Assembly (NCBI RefSeq): GCF_000422785.1
Contig: NZ_AUGS01000001.1
Coordinates: forward strand, 186,001 to 250,000
Reading direction: 5' to 3'
Length of the DNA stretch: 64,000 bases
Origin: Pseudovibrio exalbescens DSM 16456
GTDB lineage: Bacteria > Pseudomonadota > Alphaproteobacteria > Rhizobiales > Stappiaceae
Positions 56,436 to 64,000 of this stretch are shown here, piece by piece. Position numbers and translations under genes: made by a program. How positions within the stretch are numbered: the stretch's first letter is position 1; each line of letters starts with the position of its first letter. The notes beneath the pieces were generated by a model. It searched no databases. It was not told the DNA's origin and saw nothing but the letters and a program-made list of their open reading frames with translations.

Positions 56436-57563
56436 ATGAAACCGACAATCATGCTCACAGCCGGCGGAACAGGGGGGCATCTCTTCCCCGCTGAAGCGCT
56501 GGCTGGAGAGCTGAGCCGACGCGGTTATCGAGTGGAGTTGATGACGGATGAGCGCGCCGACAAGTACGGCAGTGCTTTTCCGGCAGATGAGGTGCATCTC
56601 ATCCAAAGCGATACGTTGCGGGGGCGCAATCCGTTCCGACTGATGAAAACCGTGCTGAAACTTGGATTGGGCACCTTGCAGGCGCGCAAGATCCTGAAAC
56701 AAAAGCAGCCATTGGCCATGGTTGGTTTCGGCGGATACCCAACCTTCCCGCCCATGTTTGCGGCAGCGCTTGCCGGGGTGCCGACCATTTTGCATGAAGC
56801 AAACGCGGTGATGGGCCGGGCAAACAGATTGCTGGCTGCACGTGCAACCAAGGTTGCGGTCAGCCTGCCGGTTCGAAACTTGCCCTCAACTCTGGCGGAC
56901 AAGGTGGTGATGACAGGTAACCCGCTCCGCGACAATGTTTTGGCAGTGAGCGAAACACCTTTCCACGCGCCAGAGGTTGGTGAACCATTCCACTTGTTGG
57001 TGTTCGGGGGGAGTCAGGGCGCCCGGTTTTTCTCCTCTATCCTGCCAGAGGCGCTTGCCCTGCTGACGACGGAAGAACGGGCGCGGCTGGCCATTGTCCA
57101 ACAGTGTCGGAGTGAGGATCTTGCCACGGTAGAGCAGGCCTATCAGAAACTGGGGATCGCAGCGCAGTTGGAGACGTTCTTCAAGGATCTGCCGCAGCGC
57201 ATGGCCTCGGCACACCTGGTCATTTCCCGTGCGGGCGCAGGTACTTTGTGCGAGCTGGCAGCTATCGGGCGACCGGCCATTCTTGTGCCGTATCCCGGTG
57301 CTGTGGAGGATGATCAGGGCAATAATGCCAAGTTCCTCGAGGATGCAGGGGCTGCGTGGCCTGTGCGCCAAAAAGAGCTGAGTGCCGACCGCTTGGCCGA
57401 TATGCTGCGCGATCTCATGACAACACCGGCCAAGTTGCGGGATGCCGCTACGGCTGCCAAGCGGGAGGGGCGCCCGGATGCAGTGCAGCGCCTTGCCGAT
57501 CTTGTGGAACAAACAACAGGCCGGGCGGCACACGTTCGGGAATATGAAGAGGTGACATCATGA
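56436..57563 (+). CDS. murG: UDP-GlcNAc transferase MurG
   Basis: This 375-residue GT-B enzyme converts lipid I to lipid II on the inner face of the membrane. It has the G-loop [19 protein letters not shown], the lipid-binding region [29 protein letters not shown], and the donor-site block [33 protein letters not shown] 56436 follows GGAGAATAAAGAAGA. Its 3' end overlaps murC (ATGA). Confidence 0.97.
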   Translation: MKPTIMLTAGGTGGHLFPAEALAGELSRRGYRVELMTDERADKYGSAFPADEVHLIQSDTLRGRNPFRLMKTVLKLGLGTLQARKILKQKQPLAMVGFGGYPTFPPMFAAALAGVPTILHEANAVMGRANRLLAARATKVAVSLPVRNLPSTLADKVVMTGNPLRDNVLAVSETPFHAPEVGEPFHLLVFGGSQGARFFSSILPEALALLTTEERARLAIVQQCRSEDLATVEQAYQKLGIAAQLETFFKDLPQRMASAHLVISRAGAGTLCELAAIGRPAILVPYPGAVEDDQGNNAKFLEDAGAAWPVRQKELSADRLADMLRDLMTTPAKLRDAATAAKREGRPDAVQRLADLVEQTTGRAAHVREYEEVTS

Positions 57564-58981
57564 AAATGCCCGGTGACATCGGCCCGGTTCACTTTGTCGG
57601 GATTGGCGGCATTGGCATGAGCGGTATCGCAGAGGTGCTGTTGAAGCTGGGCTATACGGTACAGGGCTCCGATATGTCGGAGAATGCCAATGTGCAGCGC
57701 TTGCGCGCCATGGGCATCACCGTTCATGTAGGACATAGCGCCGACAACCTCGATGGCGCCGAAGTGCTTGTTATTTCATCGGCTATCAAGAACGACAATG
57801 TGGAACTGATCGCAGCACGGGAACGGTCCTTGCCCGTTGTACGCCGGGCGGAAATGCTTGCGGAACTGATGCGGTTCAAACAGGCGATCGCCATTGGGGG
57901 TACGCACGGAAAGACGACCACCACGTCAATGGTCGCGGCGCTTTTGGACGCGGGCGGGATGGATCCGACCGTGATCAACGGCGGCATCATCAATGCGTAC
58001 GGGACAAACGCACGCATGGGCGAAGGCAACTGGATGGTTGTCGAAGCTGATGAATCCGATGGGACATTCATCAAGCTGCCCGCCGACATTGCGGTTGTGA
58101 CCAATATCGATCCGGAACACCTTGATCATTATGGCGACTTCGACGGTGTACGGGCGGCGTTTCGACAATTCGTTGAAAATGTACCGTTCTATGGGTTTGC
58201 CGTCATGTGTCTGGACCATCCCGAAGTACAGACCTTGGTTGGGCAAATCGAAGATCGCAAGATCATCACTTACGGGTCCACCCTTCAGGCCGATGTGCGG
58301 TTCACCGACGTTGAGATGGGTGGCGGCAAGTCGACCTTCTCGGTTGTAATCCACGACCGGCGCGGCGGTGAGCCGGTTGAACTGAAAGATCTCGTTCTGC
58401 CGATGCCGGGCTTGCACAACGTTTCCAATGCCACGGCGGCGATTGCTCTGGCAACTCAACTGGGTCTGTCTGGCGATGATATCCGCACCGGGCTTGCCTC
58501 CTTTGGTGGCGTGAAGCGACGTTTCACCCATACCGGCTCTTGGCAAGGCGTAGAGATTTACGACGACTACGGCCACCATCCGGTAGAAATAAAGGCTGTG
58601 CTGCATGCGGCGCGGGAATCCACCAAGGGCAAGGTTGTCGCGGTGGTTCAGCCCCACAGATACAGCCGGTTGCAGAGCCTTTTTGAAGATTTTTGCTCTT
58701 GTTTCAACGATGCCGATACCGTGATTGTGGCCCCTGTTTATGCGGCGGGCGAGCAACCGATTGAAGGATTTGATCAGGCCGACCTGGTCGCAGGACTGAA
58801 GGCGGGTGGTCACCGGTCCGTCCATCTTCTCGATGGGCCGGAAAATCTGGCGGAACTGGTCAGTCAGGTTGCCGAAGAGGGGGACTATGTTCTTTGTCTG
58901 GGCGCGGGCACGATTACCCAGTGGGCCCACAAGTTGCCAGGTGATCTGGCCGCCTTGCATCCGAACGAGGGAGAAGGCTGA
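57560..58981 (+). CDS. murC: UDP-MurNAc:L-alanine ligase MurC
   Basis: This 473-residue enzyme adds the first L-Ala to UDP-MurNAc. Motifs: [21 protein letters not shown] (Rossmann), [20 protein letters not shown] (P-loop), [25 protein letters not shown] and [13 protein letters not shown], with [18 protein letters not shown] at the C-terminus. ATG 57560 overlaps the murG stop and its own stop overlaps murB. Confidence 0.97.
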   Translation: MKMPGDIGPVHFVGIGGIGMSGIAEVLLKLGYTVQGSDMSENANVQRLRAMGITVHVGHSADNLDGAEVLVISSAIKNDNVELIAARERSLPVVRRAEMLAELMRFKQAIAIGGTHGKTTTTSMVAALLDAGGMDPTVINGGIINAYGTNARMGEGNWMVVEADESDGTFIKLPADIAVVTNIDPEHLDHYGDFDGVRAAFRQFVENVPFYGFAVMCLDHPEVQTLVGQIEDRKIITYGSTLQADVRFTDVEMGGGKSTFSVVIHDRRGGEPVELKDLVLPMPGLHNVSNATAAIALATQLGLSGDDIRTGLASFGGVKRRFTHTGSWQGVEIYDDYGHHPVEIKAVLHAARESTKGKVVAVVQPHRYSRLQSLFEDFCSCFNDADTVIVAPVYAAGEQPIEGFDQADLVAGLKAGGHRSVHLLDGPENLAELVSQVAEEGDYVLCLGAGTITQWAHKLPGDLAALHPNEGEG

Positions 58982-59937
58982 TGGCAGAAGACATCGTTTC
59001 GCGTCTTGGCTCGGTTGCCGAGGAAATTCGCGGCCGACTGGTGCCCAATCAGCTGCTGTCAGCTGTAACGTGGCTGCGGGTTGGCGGACCGGCAGAGCTA
59101 CTGTTTCAGCCAGCCGATGAACTCGATCTGTCCACGTTCCTCAAGGCGTTGCCAGAGGATGTACCGGTAACGGTGATTGGCCTTGGGTCCAACCTTCTTG
59201 TGCGCGATGGCGGTCTGAAGGGAGTGGTCATTCGCTTGCCCATGAAGGGATTTGGACAGGTGAACTATCTGGGTGATCACAAGCTGCGGGCAGGAGCCTG
59301 CGTTCCGGATAAGAAACTGGCTGAAGAAGCAGCCAAGACCGGGACCGGAGGGTTTGCTTTTTATGCTGGTATTCCGGGAGCCGTTGGTGGTGCGCTGCGA
59401 ATGAACGCCGGCGCGCACGGAACGGAGACAAATGAACGGGTCGTTAACGTTAATGCCGTAAAAAGAAATGGGGAAATCATAACGTTGAGCAACGAGGAGA
59501 TGGGCTACGCCTATCGCCATTCCTCTGCTCCTGAGGATCTGATTTTCACCAGTGCGGTGTTTCAGGGCATTGCGCAGCCGGAAGAGGCGATCCGTGCGGA
59601 AATGGCGGCTGTGATTGAGCACCGTGAGAAAGCGCAGCCAATCCGTGAGAAGACCGGGGGCTCGACTTTCAAAAACCCACCGGGATCCAGCGCATGGCGT
59701 GTTGTGGATCAGGCAGGGTGTCGCGGTCTGCAGGTTGGCGGCGCGCAGATGTCGGAGATGCATTGCAACTTCATGCTGAATACGGGTGACGCCAGCGCTT
59801 ACGATTTGGAACTTCTGGGTGAAACGGTTCGGGCCAGAGCGTTGGAAAAGACCGGTATTCACCTTGACTGGGAGATCAAACGACTGGGGAGCTTTGAAGA
59901 GGGGCAGGAAATAGCGCCGTTTCTGGGCAACGTTTAA
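58981..59937 (+). CDS. murB: UDP-N-acetylenolpyruvoylglucosamine reductase MurB
   Basis: This 318-residue flavoenzyme reduces enolpyruvyl-UDP-GlcNAc to UDP-MurNAc. It has the FAD-binding block [41 protein letters not shown] and [18 protein letters not shown]. The catalytic Ser region is [26 protein letters not shown]. The start overlaps the murC stop. The order murC-murB is the typical alphaproteobacterial one. Confidence 0.97.
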   Translation: MAEDIVSRLGSVAEEIRGRLVPNQLLSAVTWLRVGGPAELLFQPADELDLSTFLKALPEDVPVTVIGLGSNLLVRDGGLKGVVIRLPMKGFGQVNYLGDHKLRAGACVPDKKLAEEAAKTGTGGFAFYAGIPGAVGGALRMNAGAHGTETNERVVNVNAVKRNGEIITLSNEEMGYAYRHSSAPEDLIFTSAVFQGIAQPEEAIRAEMAAVIEHREKAQPIREKTGGSTFKNPPGSSAWRVVDQAGCRGLQVGGAQMSEMHCNFMLNTGDASAYDLELLGETVRARALEKTGIHLDWEIKRLGSFEEGQEIAPFLGNV

Positions 59938-59976
59938 TTGACGCGCGCACGACCAAAGCAAGGACGCAAGAAATAA

Positions 59977-60900
59977 ATGACGAAGCATGTTGCCGTATTG
60001 ATGGGCGGTTGGGCCGCCGAACGCCCCGTATCCCTGAGCTCGGGGAACGCCTGCGCAGATGCGTTGGAGGAAGCGGGTTACACGGTTTCGCGCGTCGATG
60101 TGGATCGCAATGTTGTTGAAATTCTCAAGGAGTTGAAGCCGGACGTGGCCTTCAATGCGCTGCATGGACCATTTGGTGAAGACGGTTGCATTCAAGGCGT
60201 TCTGGAGCTCCTGGAAATTCCCTACACTCATTCCGGAGTGATGTCTTCGGCTTTGGCCATGCATAAGGTGAAAGCCAAGGCCGTGATGAAGGTGGCGGGT
60301 GTGCCCGTGGCCGAAGAGCGGGTAGTCCATCGTCTGGAAGCGGCAAAACAGCATGTCATGGCGCCGCCCTATGTGATCAAGCCGATCAATGAGGGGTCAA
60401 GTTTTGGTGTCGTGATCGTGAAAGAGGATCAGGAACATCCTCCACAGGAGTTAACACGTGACGACTGGCCCTATCCGGATGTGGTGATGGCTGAAAAGTT
60501 CGTCGCAGGGCGTGAATTGACCTGCGCGGTCATGGGTGATGTGGCGCTGGGTGTACTGGAAATTGTGCCAATGGGGCACAACTTCTATGATTATGACGCA
60601 AAATACGTTCCTGGTGGTTCACAACATATACTTCCGGCAAAAATTTTACCTCCTGTTTACCAAGAAATACAAAAACTGAGTTTGAAAGCGCATCAGGCCC
60701 TCGGCTGTCGTGGTGTCTCCAGAGCGGACTTCCGACTGGATGACAGTTCGACTGGAACTGGCGAGTTGGTGTGCTTGGAAGTGAACACTCAACCCGGCAT
60801 GACGCCAACCTCTCTGGTTCCCGAAATCGCCGCCGAAGCTGGCCATGATTTCAAAGAGTTGGTGAGTTGGATCGTGGAGGACGCAAGTTGCGGCAGATAA
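59977..60900 (+). CDS. ddl: D-alanine:D-alanine ligase Ddl
   Basis: This 307-residue ATP-grasp ligase makes D-Ala-D-Ala for MurF. Marks are [68 protein letters not shown], the Mg-binding RADFRLD and [17 protein letters not shown]. Its 3' end overlaps ftsQ by 13 bases. Confidence 0.97.
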   Translation: MTKHVAVLMGGWAAERPVSLSSGNACADALEEAGYTVSRVDVDRNVVEILKELKPDVAFNALHGPFGEDGCIQGVLELLEIPYTHSGVMSSALAMHKVKAKAVMKVAGVPVAEERVVHRLEAAKQHVMAPPYVIKPINEGSSFGVVIVKEDQEHPPQELTRDDWPYPDVVMAEKFVAGRELTCAVMGDVALGVLEIVPMGHNFYDYDAKYVPGGSQHILPAKILPPVYQEIQKLSLKAHQALGCRGVSRADFRLDDSSTGTGELVCLEVNTQPGMTPTSLVPEIAAEAGHDFKELVSWIVEDASCGR

Positions 60901-61802
60901 CTGCAAAATTGATGGCATGGCGCAGAGCGTTGACGAACGGGGGCTACGGCTCTTCCCGTCGCGGCGTCTCGCGTCTGCACCAACGACCCGCTTGGAGCGT
61001 CGTTGGCTTTTTTGCTGTACTGCCTCGTTGGGCGCCAACCGCATGCGCGCTGGGTTTTCTGGCTACCTCCGCAACCTACGGTATCGTTTTGGGGGGGCAT
61101 GGGCGCACGGTCGTGGAAAACGTGACATCTGCAACCGGTTTCGCCATCGACCAGATCGAGATGGATGGCCTCCAGAGGGTTGCCGAATTTCAGATTTTGG
61201 AAGCGCTTGAGCTTCACGATCATCCATCACTGGTGATGTTTGATGCAGAAGCCGCGCGGGAACGGATTGATGAAATCGCCTGGGTGGATACGGCTTCAAT
61301 TCAGAAACTGTATCCCGGCACGTTGAAGATCAAAATCGCTGAACAGGTGCCTTATGCCTTGTGGCAGCGTGGTGATGTGATCTCCGTGATTACCGAGGAC
61401 GGCGAGGTGATAACGGATGAGGTGGATGGGCGTTATGCCAATCTGCTGCGAGTGGTCAACCATGGCGCGCAGCGGCGTGCCGGTGAGATCATGAAAGAAT
61501 TGAACAAGATCCCTGCACTGCGCGCGCGGGTACGGGCTGCGAGCCTGATTTCCGAGCGGCGCTGGGATTTGAATCTTGAAAATGGAGTGGTTGTTCGGTT
61601 GCCGGAAGTGGGCATCTCCAAAGCCCTTGCCGACCTCGTTCGCATGGACGCGGAGAGCGGACTTCTGAGCAGAGATATCGTAGCCGTGGATATGCGGCTG
61701 GAGGATAGGGTGGTAGTGCGCTTGTCCGAAGAAGCAGCGTTGCGGCGCAAGGCCGCTATCAAGGCGCGTCCGCGCCGCGGTGTAGGGGGAGCTGACACAT
61801 GA
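60888..61802 (+). CDS. ftsQ: Cell division protein FtsQ
   Basis: This 304-residue bitopic membrane protein has a basic cytoplasmic N-terminus and a membrane segment near residues 45–70 ([19 protein letters not shown]). A POTRA domain ([23 protein letters not shown] … [28 protein letters not shown]) and the FtsQ beta domain follow. It scaffolds FtsB/FtsL. TTG 60888 was chosen because GGAGG lies 7 bases upstream. ATG 60912 is an alternative without a good ribosome binding site. Confidence 0.9.
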   Translation: MRQITAKLMAWRRALTNGGYGSSRRGVSRLHQRPAWSVVGFFAVLPRWAPTACALGFLATSATYGIVLGGHGRTVVENVTSATGFAIDQIEMDGLQRVAEFQILEALELHDHPSLVMFDAEAARERIDEIAWVDTASIQKLYPGTLKIKIAEQVPYALWQRGDVISVITEDGEVITDEVDGRYANLLRVVNHGAQRRAGEIMKELNKIPALRARVRAASLISERRWDLNLENGVVVRLPEVGISKALADLVRMDAESGLLSRDIVAVDMRLEDRVVVRLSEEAALRRKAAIKARPRRGVGGADT

Positions 61803-63121
61803 GTACCAGCAAGAAGGTCATCTATCTCCCTCGGAAACGGCCGTTGCCTTCCAGGCGGGCCGCAGTTGTTTCGGTTCTGGATGTCGGATCCTCCAAGATC
61901 TGTTGTCTGATCGCCAAGTTGACCCCGAATGAAGACGGCGAGTTGTTGCCGGGCCGCACCCATAGTGTGGAGCTTCTCGGGTATGGCCATCAGCGCTCGC
62001 GTGGCATCAAGTCAGGCGTTGTGGTGGATCTGGACCAGGCTGAGCAGGCTATTCGCAGGGCGGTGGATTCCGCTGAACGAATGTCGGGCGTGATGGTTGA
62101 ATCGCTGTTGGCGACCGTTACCTGCGGGCGTCTGCAAAGCGAAATTTTTTCGGCCAGTGTGCCGCTGAGCTCGGAGAGTGTGACCGAAGCCGATATTCAG
62201 CGTGTTCTGACGGCCGGGTCTACGCACACGGCAACCGATGGCCGTGCCGTCATGCATGCATTGCCGATTTCTTACGGCCTTGATGGCAATCGTGGCATTC
62301 GGGATCCGCGCGGCATGATGGGCCGCAAGTTGGGTGTGGACATGCAGGTGGTGACGGCGGAAGTGCCGCCAGTTCGAAACCTCGAGCTGTGCATCAACCG
62401 TGGTCACCTGAATGTCGAAAACCTTGTTGCTACGCCGTATGCCTCGGGCTTGTCCACGCTGGTGGGCGACGAAACCGAGCTGGGTGTGGCGTGCATCGAC
62501 ATGGGCGGTGGCACCACCACGATCTCCATCTTCGTTGACGGACAGATGGTGCATCTCGATGCCATCGCTGTGGGCGGCAACCATGTCACCATGGATATCG
62601 CCCGTGCATTGTCCACCCGCATGCAGGATGCGGAACGGATCAAGACACTTCACGGCTCGGCTTTGCCGAGCGCTGTAGACGACCGGGATTTCATCAGTGT
62701 GCCCCCTGTTGACCAGGAGGGCGATCTGCCGACGCAGATCCCGCGGGCGATGCTGACACGGGTCATCCGCCCGCGTGTTGAAGAGATTCTGGAGCTTATT
62801 CAGGACCGTCTGGTCGCTTCCGGCTTTGCCGGACGCGTGGGCAAGCGGGTGGTTCTGACGGGTGGGGCGAGCCAGCTGACCGGGTTGAGTGAAACGGCTC
62901 GGCGCATTCTTGGACGCAATGTGCGTCTCGGGCGGCCGCTCGGTATTGCCAATATGCCGGACGTGGCCAAAGGGCCCGCCTTCAGTGCTGCTTGTGGTCT
63001 GCTGATCTATCCGCAGGTGGCGCAAATTGAACAGTTCGAGCCGCGAGCGCAACGCGGTAAGTGGCTTGGCACGGGGAACTATTTTGCTCGTGTCGGGCAG
63101 TGGTTGAGAGAGAGTTTTTGA
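61799..63121 (+). CDS. ftsA: Cell division protein FtsA
   Basis: This 440-residue actin-like ATPase tethers FtsZ to the membrane. It has the phosphate-1 block SVLDVGSSKICCLIAKL, the 1C domain (RVVLTTG-like VTAEVPPVRNLELCINRGHLNVENLVATPYASGL), the phosphate-2 block GVACIDMGGGTTTISIF and RVVLTGGASQLTGL. The C-terminal amphipathic membrane anchor is NYFARVGQWLRESF. ATG 61799 overlaps the ftsQ stop. Confidence 0.96.
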   Translation: MSTSKKVIYLPRKRPLPSRRAAVVSVLDVGSSKICCLIAKLTPNEDGELLPGRTHSVELLGYGHQRSRGIKSGVVVDLDQAEQAIRRAVDSAERMSGVMVESLLATVTCGRLQSEIFSASVPLSSESVTEADIQRVLTAGSTHTATDGRAVMHALPISYGLDGNRGIRDPRGMMGRKLGVDMQVVTAEVPPVRNLELCINRGHLNVENLVATPYASGLSTLVGDETELGVACIDMGGGTTTISIFVDGQMVHLDAIAVGGNHVTMDIARALSTRMQDAERIKTLHGSALPSAVDDRDFISVPPVDQEGDLPTQIPRAMLTRVIRPRVEEILELIQDRLVASGFAGRVGKRVVLTGGASQLTGLSETARRILGRNVRLGRPLGIANMPDVAKGPAFSAACGLLIYPQVAQIEQFEPRAQRGKWLGTGNYFARVGQWLRESF

Positions 63122-63177
63122 TCCCGAGGGATCAGTGAACAGTTTCGCCATTTTGGTGAACGCATGAGAGGAAGAGT

Positions 63178-63205
63178 GATCTGCCCGCTGGGCGGCGGAC
63201 AGATC
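63178..63205. repeat. Stem-loop in ftsA-ftsZ spacer
   Basis: GATCTG (63178–63183) pairs with CAGATC (63200–63205), with inner CCGC/GCGG pairing, 19 bases ahead of the ftsZ start. It could influence ftsZ translation or mRNA stability. No T-tract follows. Confidence 0.5.
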
Positions 63206-63223
63206 TAGGGTCGCGAGGAACTT

Positions 63224-64000
63224 ATGACTATCAACTTGCAAATGCCTGATATTCAGGAATTGAAGCCACGGATCACAGTTTTTGGCGTTGGCGGTGGCGG
63301 CGGCAACGCCGTGAACAACATGGTCACCAGCGGTCTTCAAGGCTGCGATTTTGTTGTTGCCAACACCGACGCACAGGCTTTGGCCCTTTGTAAGGCCGAG
63401 CGCGTCATCCAGATGGGTGTTGCTGTTACCGAAGGACTGGGCGCCGGTTCTCAGCCCGAAGTTGGCTGCGCAGCTGCCGAGGAAGTGATCGACGAAATAA
63501 ATGATCACCTGTCCGGTTCTCACATGGTGTTCATCACGGCCGGTATGGGCGGTGGAACGGGCACTGGCGCGGCTCCTGTGATTGCACGGGCGGCTCGTGA
63601 ACAGGGAATACTTACGGTAGGTGTGGTTACCAAACCGTTCCAGTTCGAAGGCTCACGCCGGATGCGTGTTGCCGAAGCGGGCATCGAAGAGCTGCAGCGC
63701 AACGTTGACACGCTCATTGTTATTCCGAACCAAAATCTCTTCCGCATTGCAAATGCACAGACCACCTTTGCTGATGCGTTTGCCATGGCTGACCAGGTTC
63801 TTTACTCGGGCGTGGCTAATGTCACCGACCTGATGGTGAAGGAAGGCCTGATCAACCTCGACTTTGCTGACGTGCGTTCGATCATGCGCGGCATGGGCAA
63901 GGCGATGATGGGTACCGGTGAATCCTCAGGTGAGAACCGCGCTATCCAAGCTGCTGAAGCAGCCATTGCGAACCCACTTCTGGACGAGACTTCCATGAAG
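63224..64000 (+). CDS. ftsZ: Cell division GTPase FtsZ, 3' part beyond window
   Basis: The frame from ATG 63224 stays open to the window end (259 codons seen). Marks are the N-terminal [25 protein letters not shown], the tubulin signature [14 protein letters not shown] and [14 protein letters not shown]. FtsZ polymerises into the Z ring at midcell. GAGGAA lies upstream of the ATG. The rest of the GTPase and C-terminal tail are outside the window. The 102-base spacer after ftsA probably carries its own promoter, as in other alphaproteobacteria. Confidence 0.98.
   Translation, partial: MTINLQMPDIQELKPRITVFGVGGGGGNAVNNMVTSGLQGCDFVVANTDAQALALCKAERVIQMGVAVTEGLGAGSQPEVGCAAAEEVIDEINDHLSGSHMVFITAGMGGGTGTGAAPVIARAAREQGILTVGVVTKPFQFEGSRRMRVAEAGIEELQRNVDTLIVIPNQNLFRIANAQTTFADAFAMADQVLYSGVANVTDLMVKEGLINLDFADVRSIMRGMGKAMMGTGESSGENRAIQAAEAAIANPLLDETSMK

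Overview
The window is a chromosomal segment of an alphaproteobacterium, most likely of the Hyphomicrobiales (Rhizobiales). Supporting features are the DUF1127, BA14K, DUF2336 and DUF2293 small-family proteins, an ArsR–methyltransferase fusion in front of metF-metH, an OxyR/small-catalase divergent pair, a consensus CtrA-type site, the division/cell-wall cluster order mraZ-rsmH-ftsL-ftsI-murE/F-mraY-murD-ftsW-murG-murC-murB-ddl-ftsQ-ftsA-ftsZ, and abundant palindromic intergenic repeats of the 'GTCATCCCG…GATCCAG' kind. Genus cannot be fixed from sequence reading alone. No phage, plasmid, CRISPR, IS element or tRNA was seen.

Left part (1–15 kb): the 5' part of an Amt-type ammonium transporter or sensor runs off the left edge. 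It is followed by an exported HAD-family protein that has lost its catalytic residues, a GcvA-like LysR regulator, a DUF1127 protein, the ribosome ATPase EttA, and a two-gene unit of GH18 chitinase-like and GH64 beta-1,3-glucanase-like proteins without signal peptides. Then come a DUF2293 protein, a diguanylate cyclase with a degenerate EAL domain, a SufR-like Fe-S regulator, a PAS-LuxR regulator, and the divergent oxyR/katA pair.

Middle part (15–45 kb): a DUF2336 protein behind a CtrA box, a large MscS channel, the methionine-synthesis operon (ArsR-methyltransferase regulator, metF, metH) behind an 18-bp perfect palindrome, and an azoreductase. These are followed by a 27-residue membrane microprotein, a BA14K protein, a HugZ-type protein, GST and thioesterase genes, and a GNAT acetyltransferase frameshifted at a (CGCAG)3 repeat. 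Next are a Ca2+/Na+ antiporter, a 1.2-kb tandem repeat array, a HyuA-HyuB 5-oxoprolinase with a divergent MarR-like regulator, and an intact GGDEF-EAL protein. The section ends with a DjlA-like/amidase/lytic-transglycosylase peptidoglycan set, a MocR regulator divergent from a flavin-binding PPOX protein, the RNase P RNA gene, and a sugar isomerase-like protein.

Right part (46–64 kb): the dcw cluster reads in one direction with many ATGA/TGATG overlaps. It begins with mraZ behind four 10-bp-spaced MraZ boxes. Its striking feature is a single 976-residue MurE-MurF fusion. The cluster makes the lipid-linked peptidoglycan precursor (MurE/F, MraY, MurD, MurG, MurC, MurB, Ddl) and the divisome (FtsL, FtsI, FtsW, FtsQ, FtsA, FtsZ). 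ftsZ is cut by the right edge.
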